This document shows positions 34,419-46,884 of a stretch of DNA of 64,000 bases, piece by piece. Under the pieces are notes generated by a model. It did no database searches. It was given only the letters and a program-made list of their open reading frames with translations, and was not told the DNA's origin. This DNA comes from Glandiceps talaboti (lineage: Eukaryota > Hemichordata > Enteropneusta > Spengelidae): positions 20,211,626-20,275,625 of the forward strand of contig NC_135562.1 of NCBI RefSeq assembly GCF_964340395.1, in the 5' to 3' direction. Position 1 is the first letter of the stretch, and each line of letters opens with the position of its first letter. Both the position numbers and the translations under genes were made by a program.

Positions 34419-36016
34419 CTATGTTATGTACAGTCTACTGGCAAACACTCTGTATCTACCGCTAGTTTGAAATATATAAGTTTTCATAGATTTACTACAC
34501 ACAAGAACAATGTCAATATGAACCGTGCCTGGTGTTTCTGGAAATGAAATTGAGACATTGAATTCTTTGTAACCAGCCTTGGATATAATGAGTGAGGCTT
34601 CTTCAACACATGCGCCGTGAACTATGAACTTTCCCGTGATATCCGTAGTGGCGATTGAAGAAAGAGGATTTTCAGCTCTGGATATTACAGCGTTTCGTAT
34701 TGGTCTTCCAGACACTTCACTGACTTTACCTGTAATGTTACTGTTTTCACATGTACAATATAGACAGGAATCGTCCAATGTACCATAGGTACACGTATGT
34801 GTACAGTCTGTTAAATCAGTAACAAAGACGACGAATCAAAGAGGCGAAACCAAATATTGACCAAAATAAACCATTAAATTATACGAGTATATATTTATTG
34901 GCTGTTGTAGTTTATTGCAGGTGACGTACAAAATAGATTTGAAAATTATGTAAATGCAAATTAAAAATAACAACAGAACAAACGTACACACACCACCTGC
35001 AAGCACACGCTTGTACATAATAAATCTGTGTTAATAATAATAAAGTTGGCTTCTTATATAGCGCTTTCCAAATGTTATGAACTCATTTTGTCGTCAATAA
35101 ATTCATATATGTACTCAATTGCAACAAGAACAATTCATGAATGGTGGTGTTAAACTGAACATTAGGGAACGTTATCCGTAGTTATTAAACAGTGCTTACA
35201 AACCTTGGATTGCTAACTTGAAGATGTTACTATATTCATTTTTAAGTTTACAAGATCGTCTACGGATACTTCTTATTTCTTGCAACTTTAATCTATAAAA
35301 GTCATTTGCTTGATAATTACCTGGACATTTCTATTCTGCACATGACTTGTACTGAGCTGAATCTCCAATACAATTCTTAGTGACGTCATCAGTAAAACAA
35401 ACTCGTGTACGTGACGTAGTACCACCGTCGCAAGTGACGTCACAAGATGACTATTCACCCAATGTCATCCAACTAGTCGTATCTGTAATAAACATATTTC
35501 TTTCAGATAGTTAAATCACAATTATATTTATGGTGTAGTACCACAAATATACACTGTGTATGTATGTAGCTAAAATGTGAGTGCGTATTAAATCAGATGG
35601 CATACACATACACAGATACTCGGGGGTGTCACTACAAGCATATTCTTTTGAAAGCAACGGCTGTAATTATCAAGTTCAGTTGGTTTACCTTTCCTACTGT
35701 CCTTACATAGCATTGAACCTGACCCCTTTTCTCATCAAAAATTCCATCTTTGATTTTTTGTAAAAATCACATATCATTTGGTTTTATTCCGATGACATAC
35801 GACAACTTTCTTATAGTATCCCTTCATGTCCTAGGTATTTTCTTTTACAATTATAACGTTCTTACCTTGGTCTGAACTAGTGCTTTGTTGCTGATACCCA
35901 CTTTTAAAAACAAATATTGCGTACAATGCCGCTCCAAAGGAAGCAATGAGAACAGTGGCCGCTATTCCAACAAGGTAATGTCTCGTCTTCTTTGAAGTCC
36001 CACCAGGTTCAGACAT
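34419..36016 (-). pseudogene. Truncated CILP-like paralogue (two exons)
   Basis: Exon 1 (36016-35866) encodes MSEPGGTSKKTRH, then a hydrophobic signal-anchor (LVGIAATVLIASFGAALYAI) and a Gln/Ser-rich stalk. Exon 2 (34807-34419) encodes a Cys cluster (CTYGTLDDSCLYCTC) and a carboxypeptidase-regulatory-like beta domain (ITGKVSEVSGRPIRNAVI ... IDIVL). Both splice sites of intron 1 are good. Where the intact paralogue has the donor of exon 2, about 165 bases are missing here, and the frame instead runs into a 27-residue unrelated tail. The predicted product is about 179 residues, a membrane-anchored single domain lacking the Ig and CILP parts. It could be a pseudogene or a short decoy-like protein. 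Near-identity to the other copy implies recent duplication or gene conversion. Confidence 0.7.
35034..35075 (-). repeat. SINE/LINE-type 3' tail motif
   Basis: AATAATAATAATAAAG then TTATATAGCGCTTTCC is, on the minus strand, the GGAAAGCGCTATATAA + (TTA)n ending common to retroposons of marine invertebrates. No body is recognised. Confidence 0.4.
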
Positions 36017-36400
36017 TGTCTTCTTCCTGTGATAACACCCATTAGGAGGTGTCTCCGATTAGAACTACACTTGTTTTGTGCCCAACCCACGAATAGGGAT
36101 CGTCGTAAGATTTCTATACCATAGATGTGTCTATGCAATGACCTGTAGATACGTGTAACTGAAATGATTGATTCCAAGTGACGAAGATTAATATTAAATT
36201 ATAACTTTTGGTCGAGAGAAAAACATGTTTAATAGAATAATCCAGAAGTTTTGATTATGTATGAGATTGAGGTGATATCGAGTGAATGAGGAAAATAGGG
36301 AAAAGTTGAACACGTACATATAAATTGCAAGAGGTGTGACATTGAAGTTCATCGGTTTTTTAAAATAATTTTATCAATATAATTTTGTTATACTGTTCAG

Positions 36401-37562
36401 ATACGAATGATTGCTATCAAATGTGAAATGTTATCCCATATCAATAATTCTGACCAAATCGAGAACTTCCAAAATGCTGAAAGTAAATATAGTCTTGCAA
36501 AATTATTCAAGAACTTAAATTTCATTGTTAATGTAACAGAAGAATTATATGTCTTTGATAAACATATAATTAATTTGATAAGATTAGGCACAAATTTAGG
36601 TACGTTCCCTAATTTATTCAAAACCATTCATTCGTTGTGTATGTATTCAATTCCTCACAAAAGACTTCTCCATTAAAAAGTGAACCGACTTCTTGTACGT
36701 GCGATGAAGTTTCTTTACTGAAGATGAACTTTGACCCCTACAATTCATGTAGGATTGAACCAAATCTAGCAGCTTTGTCCATATGCGTACTACCCTAGAT
36801 TTCCGGGTTCATGACCCTAACGTATTAGACCTACAATATTGACTAAGTAGAGAACTTGTATTAGGGATGAACCAAGTAGGGGTGGGCTGGGGTAGGGATG
36901 GAGGGGAAGGGGTAGGGATGGAGGGGAAGGGGTAGGGAGGATTCTTAAGATATAACCTAATTACCAGAAATAATTAATTATGCAAATTACTAATTTACTA
37001 ATACTCTCACCGTCGACGTAGTTTATTAAATTACATGAAATTGAAAGCATGCACTGAGAAGATAATGCCCAATTACAAAAAAATAGTAATTTATGCAAAT
37101 ACACTATTAATTTGGGTAAAATGTTTACCAAAACATAATCAGTTCTAGCCATTACCCTGTTGCTAATATTAACTAAATTTAGATTGAATTGTGTCCCAAT
37201 TTGTTTTTGTGAAAGCAATGAGAAAGACAAACACATATAACTAACACAGTAACCTCTCCTTACGGAAGATAACAAGGGAGTGTGGCAAGCCAGTGCGGGC
37301 TTGGTACGGGGTGGGCAAAATATGCTCTCCGGTACTCAAATATTGAGAGGTTAAAACACAAAAAATGTCCTGGATTCATTATCATCAAATTACCTTTAAA
37401 AACTTGTGTTTCAATTTCTACACAAAAATACCTACAGAACGTGAAATCAGAACCTGAAATCAGGTAAACGATCTCAGGTCCTATCACCATTCCTTAACTC
37501 TGTTCTGCTTTCTATCGGAACATCATCATTTACCATTTCGCAATTAACCCCCCCCCCCCCAC

Positions 37563-37593
<31 letters not shown>

Positions 37594-37974
37594 CATGAGT
37601 TTTAGTTCTTCGTGAAACAAACCCAACATTTACACCCTTACTAGTTAGTACAAATGGAACTCGTACCTGGTATAACAAGTCAAGGGTTACTGAACTAGTT
37701 GTATTCATCATGACGTCAGACACACCATCTAGTGGTAGTGCAGTGAATCGCTACACAAAATTTATTATCGTTCTGTAAAGAGGACAGAGGTTTACGACAT
37801 TGACTAGTCACAACTTAGCACTAGCCGCAGTGCACTGTACAAATGATACCAATGCTTTGACACGGACCACCAGATATAAATCATCATTGAAGATAATTCC
37901 TAACTTGTTTGTCGTAATACAATAGGGTAAAAGAATACTTCAGAGAGAGAGTAATACTCTAGAGTTTGTCATTT
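36401..37974. promoter_or_regulatory. Spacer between the divergent CILP-like copies
   Basis: About 1.6 kb of mostly unique DNA separates the two inverted arms and would hold both promoters or a shared one. It contains a G-rich minisatellite (GGGGTAGGGATGGAGGGGAA units, about 36878-36942), a dispersed-repeat copy (36943-37165), a poly-C run and a CA microsatellite (37550-37590). I see no clear TATA box that I can assign. Confidence 0.4.
36943..37165. repeat. Dispersed repeat, same family as the 55-56 kb array
   Basis: TTCTTAAGATATAACCTAAT, ATTAATTATGCAAATTA and the end AACATAATCAGTTCTAGCCATTACCC match the units and terminus of the array at 54.9-56.2 kb. Confidence 0.65.
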
Positions 37975-38782
37975 GAATGCCGATCAATAACGTTCAATTA
38001 TAAAATAAACGATGAACACCTCTTGAAATTTATATGTACGTGTTTCACTTTTCCCAATTCTCCGCATTCGCTCGATGATATCACCTCAATCTCATACATA
38101 CTAGTAATCAACACTTCTGGACTAATCTATTATATATATATTATTTTTTCTCTCGACCAAAAGTTATAAATTTGATATTAATCGTTTTTAAATTAGAATC
38201 AGTCATTCAGTTACACGTATCTACAGTCATTGCATAGACGCATCTATGGTGTACACAATCTGAACATCTATGATGCCCGCAATGTGAACCAGGAAAAGTC
38301 GTTTTGTACCATTGTGGTACTGTACTGTTTTGTACTGTAATGTATGTGTTTACACAATATTCTGCCAATGTACGTCAAATGCTATTAAAGTCTTATGCTA
38401 TATATAGTCCGTAAGGAGATACATTCAATGGATTTGAAAAGGCATTTCTTATATTGAAACAAACATCTTGGCAAGGGCTCAAGTGACGTGTGTACATTTT
38501 CAGGGTCGAACCTAAAGTTACATTTTGAATCCCCTGATTTTTGTACAGCTGAGCTGGTCTCTGATTTCCATGGAAACAATATCGTTTGTGGTTCAAGTGT
38601 ACCGTTATAGTGTAACAGGATTAGATACATTGCATTTTTGTTCGTTTTAATTTGGGTCAATTTTGTAGACAATTAAACTTTAGAAATTTTACGACGATCC
38701 CTGGGTTTCGTGGGTTTGGCACAAAACAAGTAGTTCTAATCGGAGACACCTCATAGTGGGTGTTATCACAGGAGGAACAACA

Positions 38783-40310
38783 ATGTCTGAACCTGGTGGG
38801 ACTTCGAAGAAGACGAGACATTGCCTTGTTGGAATAGCGGCCACTGTTCTCATTGCTTCCTTTGGAGCGGCATTGTACGCAATATTTGCTTTTAGAAGTG
38901 GGTATGATCAACAACAAAGCAATAGTGCAGACAAAGGTAAAAATGACATTGTAAAAAATACCTAGGACATGAAGGGATACTGTAAGAAAGCTGTCGTATG
39001 ATCATTGGAATAACACGATACTTGTTTTAACAAAAAGTCAAAGATGGAATTTTTGATGAGAAAAAGGATGGTCAAACTCAAAGCTATGCAGGAACGGTAG
39101 GAAAGGTCTAACAAGTAGACGTGATATTAATTTTACAGCCGTTGCTTTCAAAAGAATAGGCCTAGGCTTGTAGTGACACCCCGAGTATCTGTATATGTGT
39201 ATGCCATCTGATTCATGACGCACTCGCATTTTAGATAGATTTTAAATTTAACGTCCTTCTTGATGTGTTTTCATATATTTAACAACCATTCAAGTTGATA
39301 AGTTTATTTGCCAAATACTTTAATTTCCATATCTTGCTGAGAGAGGTCACTTCTCCGTAAACGGCGAGCCGTGTGGAAAAGTATTTGGTAAATAACATAC
39401 TTATACGTCATATCTCTGATGACTGCAATGCCGTTGTTTACATCTCAGCCTCAAACTGTATTACCCTTGCCAATCAGATTTGTAGTATGACGTAATGTTT
39501 ACTATTTGCATATCACTCGAGAGTCAAATTCAAACAACTAATTACAAGGGGAATTGCAGTGATCACGTGATACAACACGCAAAAATACAACTGTTGGTGA
39601 AATTATGCCTCCATATCTGCAGTGTTCTCGACCAATCAGAATACACAATTTGGTGACGTAGAATTGGCTGTAGCTACCGTAGAGGGGTGTCAGCACAACC
39701 TTTTATCCTTCACCACTTCCAACATTTTCGCCTTCGTCCCCAAATTTATGAAATCGCATGTAAACGCGCACCAACCGACCGACTGATTATTAGATAAATA
39801 CAGTAAACAATGTCTAAAACGCCTGACTTCAAAAACAGGGGGAGAACAGATTAAGTAAAATGTACTTAGTATTGCGACCACGTACATTCAATGCGTTAAC
39901 AAGCCATTCAATAGAAAGCGTTCACCGAATGAACCCGGAAAAAAATAATTACTCGAGTGGAACACAAATAATAGGATACTGTTTTTTCTCACAAACACGT
40001 CTTGTACTTTGCATGAATTTGAATTCAGGGTTCATCCAGGGACAATCAACCCACGTCACGTCTGTTCTATGTTTCACTATTGAGGAGAACAGAGTCACTA
40101 TTGACGAGAGAGTCTTTTGAATAATCAGTTTTATAATGGGAACATATAAAGCTAAACTATCTGTAATTGGAATATTATAATTTTTCACACAACTGTTAAA
40201 ATACCAATAATTAGACATTGTACATGCTAATTAGTGGTCGTATGTATGTATGTATGTATGTATGTATGTATGTATGTATGTATGTATGTATGTATGTATG
40301 TATGTATGTA

Positions 40311-40345
<35 letters not shown>

Positions 40346-43300
40346 ATGTATGTATGTATTTGTGTATGTGTGCAATTGTGCATGTATGCATGCATGCATT
40401 TTCTTTTAACATTATATTGAACTAATTTACATCAAACAAGAACGGGATACATGGCAATGCATTTTATTAAGAGTTTTTTCAGTGTTATTTAGACCAATTT
40501 GATTTCTGTTAGCATTTAGAAAACTGAACTGGAACAATACAGTATAAAACTCTCTTTAGATAGCATGTGCATCACAATATTTGCAAATACAACTAAAATG
40601 ACATTCAACTGTAACACTACTAGTATAATGTACTAATACAATATTGAACAGAAAACAAAGACTCAGTTGGTCTGCTGATCATTTTACCAGAGTTATTCAA
40701 AGTGTAATTCATTTACAAGTATATGTTGTTTTTTGGAAAGGCAATGCACTGGTTAACATAACATTTTGTTTTAACTGGTGTTTGTGTATATATATACACA
40801 CAATATACAATGGACAAAGTTGGTATTAAGTGTATTATTACAGTTTTGTACTTGGTATGGAATGTTAACGCACAGGAAGAGTATTCCCAAAAAAATTATT
40901 CGGGTGGGAGGTACTTGAAAATTTATTCGGGTAGGGGGGGTACTTGAAATATTTGGGGCTTTGGCAGGCGGGGGGGGTACTTGAAAAATTTGGGAATATG
41001 GCAGGGGGGTACTTGAAAAAAAATTAGAGTTTTACAAAAAATCTCCCGACCCCCCCCCCCCCCAGCAAGTTTTTGTGAAAGCAGCCTAATACTCCTATAA
41101 TTTAATATTGATGGTATTCATTTTGTTGTCGATACTTTGTGTCGCCTCTTTGATTCGTTGTCTTTGTTTTTGTTTTTACAGACTGTACAAATAAGTGTAC
41201 CTATGGTACATTGGACGATTCCTGTCTATATTGTACATGTGAAAACAGTAACATTACAGGTAAAGTCAGTGATGTGTCTGGAAGACCAATACGAAACGCT
41301 GTAATATCCAGAGCTGAAAATCCTCTTTCTTCAATCGCCACTACGGATATCACGGGAAAGTTCATAGTTCACGGCGCATGTGCTGAAGAAGTGTCACTCA
41401 TTATATCCAAGGCTGGTTACAAAGAGTTCAATGTCTCAATTTCATCTCCAGAAACACCAGGCACAGTTCATGTTGACATTGTTCTTTTGAAATACAGTAA
41501 GTAGTTGGCTTGTTTAAAATTGTATTTAAATAGGTGTATGAAACACATCGTTTAAAAATCGTACACAAGTTGGAATGTTGTCTAATGTTTAGAAAAATGG
41601 TACAAACACAGGGTACCATTTCTATATACTGTATGCTGTCAACCTATGATATACATTATAGATTATAGATCTCAAATTACCGGTAGATAGGTGGAGTGTT
41701 TGCCAGAAGATTGTACATAACATAGACATTTACTTATCAATGTTGATCATTGCAATTTAGGATTATCGTTTTAATCACATGATCAAAGGGAAAAACTGAT
41801 TTTGGTCATCGTTCGCATCACAGAAATTCCCTCGCGTCGGTCTTTTTGTGTGTGCATGCCATATTTGTCCAGCCCGTGCAGTCTGCTGATCTATGGGGAA
41901 ACACAAAAATAACCTTCCCTCCTTTAGTGAAGACAACTGCAGAGCCAATCATGAACAGAAAAATGACATCTGCCCCACATACACACAAAGTACCAATATC
42001 AATCATAAGAACAGTAACTGCCATAAATAGTTGATTGAGAGACAGGTTTGTTGCACGATTTTAGACAAGCTGTCCTGACTAGAAACTTTGCTTGCCTTTT
42101 TGGCCTAAGAACACTTTCTTAATGAACACAGCAGAATTGTGATTGGAGTGAAAGTTGTCATTACGTTCATTCAGCTTTTGAAACTTCCCTCAATAACAAC
42201 CACTTTGTGTTCAGTAGTAAAAGTGTTATCTATCAATGAAACTTTCCTCAATAACAATCATGCCGTGTTCAGTAGTAAAAGTGTTGTTATCTATCAAGTA
42301 AAACAACTACATCTACTTGAAACAATACCAACTTTGATCATAAATGTATATGTTATAGTGTTTTCACGACAATTACTCGTTTTAACTGAAATGTATTCAT
42401 ATACTCTTTTAGACACTTATTTTTTCGGTTATTTCCATCAAGCAAAGGAAACAATAGGTATTCCTCTGGGGTTCACATGTACCAAACTATTTCTTAAAGT
42501 TGTTTCTTTTCTGCATGACAGTAATATCTAGTGTTAAAATTTATTCAATGATATTCTGGCTTGTCAGAGTTCATTAAACTATATCATGTTCATGAGTTTT
42601 CTTTTCCACTCTCTTACAGTTCGTCCTAATCTTGACGAACACCCACAGTCCAAGGTAAGACTTCCTGGTCAGAATGTCAAATTCTGTTGTCATGCTTATG
42701 GAACACCTGAACCAGATACTTATGAATGGTGAGTGAGAATTACGTATACCTTATTGTTGTCAACTAATGTCTTTGTTTACAGTCAGTGATCACTTCATAT
42801 ATAGTAATTCATTAAATAAGAGACCTGACACTAAATTCATGTCATTTAGTAGAAAACATAAGTATTTTTGTGATTAATCGCATACTTTGATTCTCACAAG
42901 AAAACATTCTCACAATAAGGCAGGTATAACAGTACAATCTGTTGTGTAAAATACAGAGAGACACTCAATACCTCTGAAACAGACATACCTAGGACAGAGT
43001 TTGTACACATAGCTTTACCAGCTGATCCAATATTTAAAATGTCCATAGCTCTGCTTTGCAATGTTGAAAGAGTTAAGTTTATGCATTGAAGCCAAGGTAA
43101 ACCATCCATACTTTTTTTCCCATTTCAAGTTAACCTATAACAATGTTTCATATGATTCATATGATTTGACTTTACTGGATCTCTTTGAAGTTATGTTGGT
43201 GGATTTAATTTGTATTTTTTATGTAAATTCATCCAAAGGTTCAAAGACAATACAGTGCTGGATACCATAGCAACTGCAGACAACTCTCTTATACTGACTA

Positions 43301-43714
43301 ATGTTACAATTGATGACAGTGGAAAATACAAATGTCGAGCAAACAGTGAAGCTGGATCAGTGTATTCCTTACCGGCTACTTTGGAAATCATAGGTAATTT
43401 ACATATTCCATTGATATCCATCCATCCATTCAACCCATCCATCCACCCAACATCTATCCATCCATATAACCTTAATAATCTTCAAATATTTTGTCCATCA
43501 CACACACAGACACACACACACATGTAGCTGTATGTATGTATGTATGTATGTATGTATGTATGTATGTATGTATGTATGTATGGATGTATGGATGGATGGA
43601 TGGATGGATGGATGTAGGTAGGTAGGTAGGTAGGTAGGTAGGTAGGTAGGTAGGTATGTCTGCAGGCACAAAATAAATCCTCATAAATTCAATGAAGTGA
43701 AATGTATTATTTAT

Positions 43715-43754
<40 letters not shown>

Positions 43755-43758
43755 GTAT

Positions 43759-43797
<39 letters not shown>

Positions 43798-46700
43798 GCT
43801 ATTTATTACTTCATTTATATATCATTTATTTAACACACACATGATTTATTTATTTATCTATTTATTTATTTATTTATCTATTTATCACACATAGATGACG
43901 TATCTAACTTTTCATGTCAACCTGACCCAAAACCTCATTTCATACAACTACCCGAAGGATGTGAAGGACCAGATGGTTCCAGTCTTTATAATGTAGGCAA
44001 ATGTGCTAGTACAAAATGTGCTAGTGACTTTGGAGATCGCAGTGAAGATTGCACAGACACTGAAGAATTTTGCTGTAAACAAAATGCAACATATTTACAA
44101 ATCTTAGAGTGTGATTCATATAACATAAATATTTCGATAGTGACTCAATGTGCCTGTAGTACCTGCTCTAAACAAAAAATCCAAATCAGAGGTCGTGCTG
44201 CCGCAGCTGATAATGGAGATCCGTTTGTCTATGGTGAAGTGTACGTAAATAATGTTCTTGTGGACCGCTCTTCGAGATTTGGAGAATTTAGTTTTGAAAT
44301 TTCAAGAGGTTTGAGGCGACTATCAGTTACGTTTAAAGATAGAAATGACACTTTTGTAGAATCAACTAAGATACTTCCTATAGGTGAAGATATCAACATT
44401 TATCACCAGGTTTATCTTCAGCGTAAGGCGCAACCTGTCTTCCTTAATTCAAGTGAGACAACTACTATTCCATTAGGTAATGTAACCAAACCTGCTGCAG
44501 AACTAGGTATTCCTCCTGATTCCTTCCTAACTATAGAGGGCGAATTGTACACCGGTAATGTGTCTGCTAGTATTACATTTGCAGACCCAACAGACGAGAA
44601 CGCGCTTGCTGTCATGCAGAGTGACTTCTCAACGATTGACGTGGAAGGGAACTCTGCAGCACTGCAAACATTTGGAGTTATTTCAATGGATTTTAAGGAT
44701 GACAATGGTAATAATCTTGTCATTAACAATCCTGTTGAAGTTGTTATTGAAATAGATGACATTGATGATGATATTGCTGAGGTAGATAAAAATGGAATCC
44801 CACTGACTAAGCTATGGACTCTTAACCCTGACAATGGCGCCTGGGAAGAAGCTGGATCATTTGAAATTGTCCAAGACAAAAGAAAAAAGCGAAGTAATAG
44901 TTTCTTCATTGTGGGATATGTAGAAATCGTTGCCAGAAAAATATCAAGGCTTTCATTGCCACCTATCAATGTAGATAAAAGACAGTATAACAGACGAATA
45001 TGTTATCTTAAAATCCGTGTGTATGGAGACGAAGGCATGACTGAACCGTTACAAAAAGCAAAAGTAACTGGACTAGTGAAAGATCGATATGGCTCCTATG
45101 CAAGATTCCAAGAACGTCTTACTGACTCAGAAGGATCAGTCTGTTTAGAAACATTCTGTGACAGGTCAGGAACACGATATTCTGTGCACGTTAAGGTTGA
45201 ACATGATCAAACATTGTTATTGCCTTTGCATCCGAAAGACGCTGTTAATCACCCTGGTACTTGGTCAGAAGATATTCTCGACGGAACCGTATTTCGAGGA
45301 CAACATGATAGCACATTTGTAACAATTAAAGCTAAAACACCCCAGATGGCATATGAAGATACTGATTTTGATGATGAGTATGCCATGTACGACTATGACA
45401 TTATTGATAGTGATACCTATGGTCCATTTTATTGGCAGTGGTGGCTAAATGAGAAGGCCAAAGACAGGTGTGAAGTCGCAAAAATTACGGAAAACCACGT
45501 GGTATTTGTCAAGAAAGCTATACCAGGCATTAACACTTCACTTTTCAAATACAATGTTATAGAAGATGACTACGAAAGTGATAGAAGTCCTTTATCTTGG
45601 TACCCGTATGAAGACGAGAACAAAGTAGCATGTGTTATCAAAATTCTTGTGGATGGTGGACCGAGTACAGGACGATTTCGTGTGGCTAGCTACGGAGGCA
45701 GTAATGACCTAGTCAGAGATGAGATGTTTGGCCTTCGTATCGATGATTCTAAGCCTGGATCTGACCCAGAATTATCACACAAGACAGCTGCTTGTGTTGA
45801 GTTTAAATGCAGTGGTACATTGAAAACTGGCCAACCTTTTGAGGGTGAAGGGGACCTGATAGGTACAGATAACACAACAGTTTTTGTTGCACCAGTCACG
45901 AAATCAAAATGTCGACTAAAGAAGGGAATACATGGTGTTAATACTGAACTTATTGACTACTTAGAGTCTCGAGATCTTGGAGAAGATATTCATCGTCAAA
46001 CAATTTCATTTAGCTTCAAGGCTCCAAATGGAAGTATTGATGGTCCAACTACTGGTATCTATATGGCTAAGGGGAAGGAAAACACAGGCCTGCTACATGC
46101 TTTGGAGAACTGTTATGAAGGTTATGAAGGAAGTGATACCTCTTTAGGAGTCGATAGACCAGATATTGGCTGGGCGTTACAATATGATTGTCAGAATTAC
46201 CTCACAGATGGCAAAGAAACTGAATACGAAGTTGAAGATGACGAGTCCCAAGATATCCCATCATCATATTCGTGGTATCCAAATGATGGTGATGATAAAA
46301 AGGCCTGTTTTGTAAAGATTGCAGTACAAGGGTATAATGACACTGTAGAATTTGGAATTTCTAGCTATGGTGGTGGTCACCCATCAGTAGGCTATGATTT
46401 ATTTGGATTTCGTATCAAAAACACATCAGTCGACGAAAACAATTACCCGTACTTTGATACAGCTGCCTGCATTGAATATAGATGTAATGGTGTTATATAC
46501 TCTGATGACCAGTCTGATGAACAACCAACTGAAATACCGATGGAAAGTCCATGTTTAAATAATACAATAATTGAGATAACACGAAAGTCAGAAATACAAT
46601 ATGAAGACGGTTATTGGTACTGGGGTTCTTGGTATTATTGGGGTTACTACTACGACTACTACTACTACTACGACTACTACGACGACTACTACGACTTCTA

Positions 46701-46884
46701 CGAATGTGCGGATCTATTCTGGTCTGATTATGAAGAAACAGATTCAACTCTAAGAATAAGAGTTCCCAACATAGACTATGAGTATAATGGTTTGTATATC
46801 GGCCACGGCAACCAGGCATATGACGAAGGACTCGAGAAATGTATTAATGGTACATCTGCATTGCGCTATTATCATTACTTCTGA
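38783..46884 (+). CDS. CILP-like protein with type II membrane anchor, five exons
   Basis: Exons 38783-38936, 41182-41496, 42620-42728, 43239-43393 and 43895-46884, all with GT-AG sites and matching phases (1, 1, 2, 1), give about 1,240 residues. In order: a short cytosolic N-terminus; a single hydrophobic anchor (about residues 14-36) without a cleavage motif; a Cys cluster; a carboxypeptidase-regulatory-like domain; an Ig domain split by an intron (VKFCCHAYG ... YKCRANSEAG); a 10-Cys segment; and the large CILP region (RGRAAAADNG, TTTIPLGN ... IPPDSF, ICYLKIRVYGDEG, LPLHPKDA). Two related C-terminal modules follow, each SWYPxxxxxKxACxxKI ... SYGG ... AACxExxCxG. A Tyr/Trp/Asp-rich segment (46600-46704) lies near the end. 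CILPs are secreted matrix proteins; the anchor here implies cell-surface display or shedding, which is inference. The start ATG is conserved in the inverted paralogue. Confidence 0.85.
39296..39403. repeat. Imperfect ~28-bp inverted repeat (foldback) in CILP-like intron 1
   Basis: TTATTTGCCAAATACTTT pairs with AAAGTATTTGGTAAATAA across about 50 bp, and the match continues outward with ATAAGT/ACTTAT. It lies in a part absent from the left arm and could be a small MITE. Confidence 0.5.
40240..40367. repeat. (GTAT)n / (TG)n microsatellite
   Basis: About 70 bp of TATG units, an inner TG tract (40311-40328), then more TATG. Open frames here on both strands are repeat artefacts. Confidence 0.9.
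40905..41062. repeat. GGGGTACTTGAAA short tandem repeats with G/C runs
   Basis: Four degenerate units of about 40 bp, each centred on GGGGGTACTTGAAAA followed by TTTGGG- or TTCGGGT-like sequence, and closed by a 14-C run (41048-41062). Specific to the + strand arm of the inverted duplication. Confidence 0.7.
42181..42299. repeat. ~60-bp tandem duplication in CILP-like intron 2
   Basis: Two copies of a CTCAATAACAAxCA ... GTGTTCAGTAGTAAAAGTGTT ... ATCTATCAA unit lie back to back. Confidence 0.75.
43529..43890. repeat. Compound tetranucleotide microsatellites in CILP-like intron 4
   Basis: Successive GTAT, GGAT, GTAG, TATC and TTTA arrays fill most of the intron, right up to the splice acceptor of the large last exon (43894). 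The tetramers change one base at a time, a typical slippage-and-mutation series. Confidence 0.9.

Larger units (their letters stand above)
34370..36400 (-). repeat. Left arm of a large inverted duplication
   Basis: The reverse complement of this arm aligns with 37975-41780 through coding exons, introns, upstream DNA and distal flanks (for example TCTCTCGACCAAAAGTTATAA upstream and TAACATAGACATTTACTTAT downstream). The arm is shorter than its partner, mainly because the right arm holds later insertions. Confidence 0.85.
37975..41780 (+). repeat. Right arm of the large inverted duplication
   Basis: Partner of 34370-36400. Relative to the left arm it contains about 425 extra bases at 38255-38680, a TATG microsatellite block at 40240-40367, the GGGGTACTTGAAA repeats at 40905-41030, and about 165 bases around the exon 2 donor that the left arm has lost. 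Confidence 0.85.

Noticed and set aside
40211-40425. Met-Tyr-Val-Cys repeat ORFs
   Set aside because: Produced by the TATG microsatellite.
44418-44969. 183-codon antisense ORF within the CILP-like last exon
   Set aside because: Shadow of the long + strand exon; the sense frame is supported by splice phase, domains and length.
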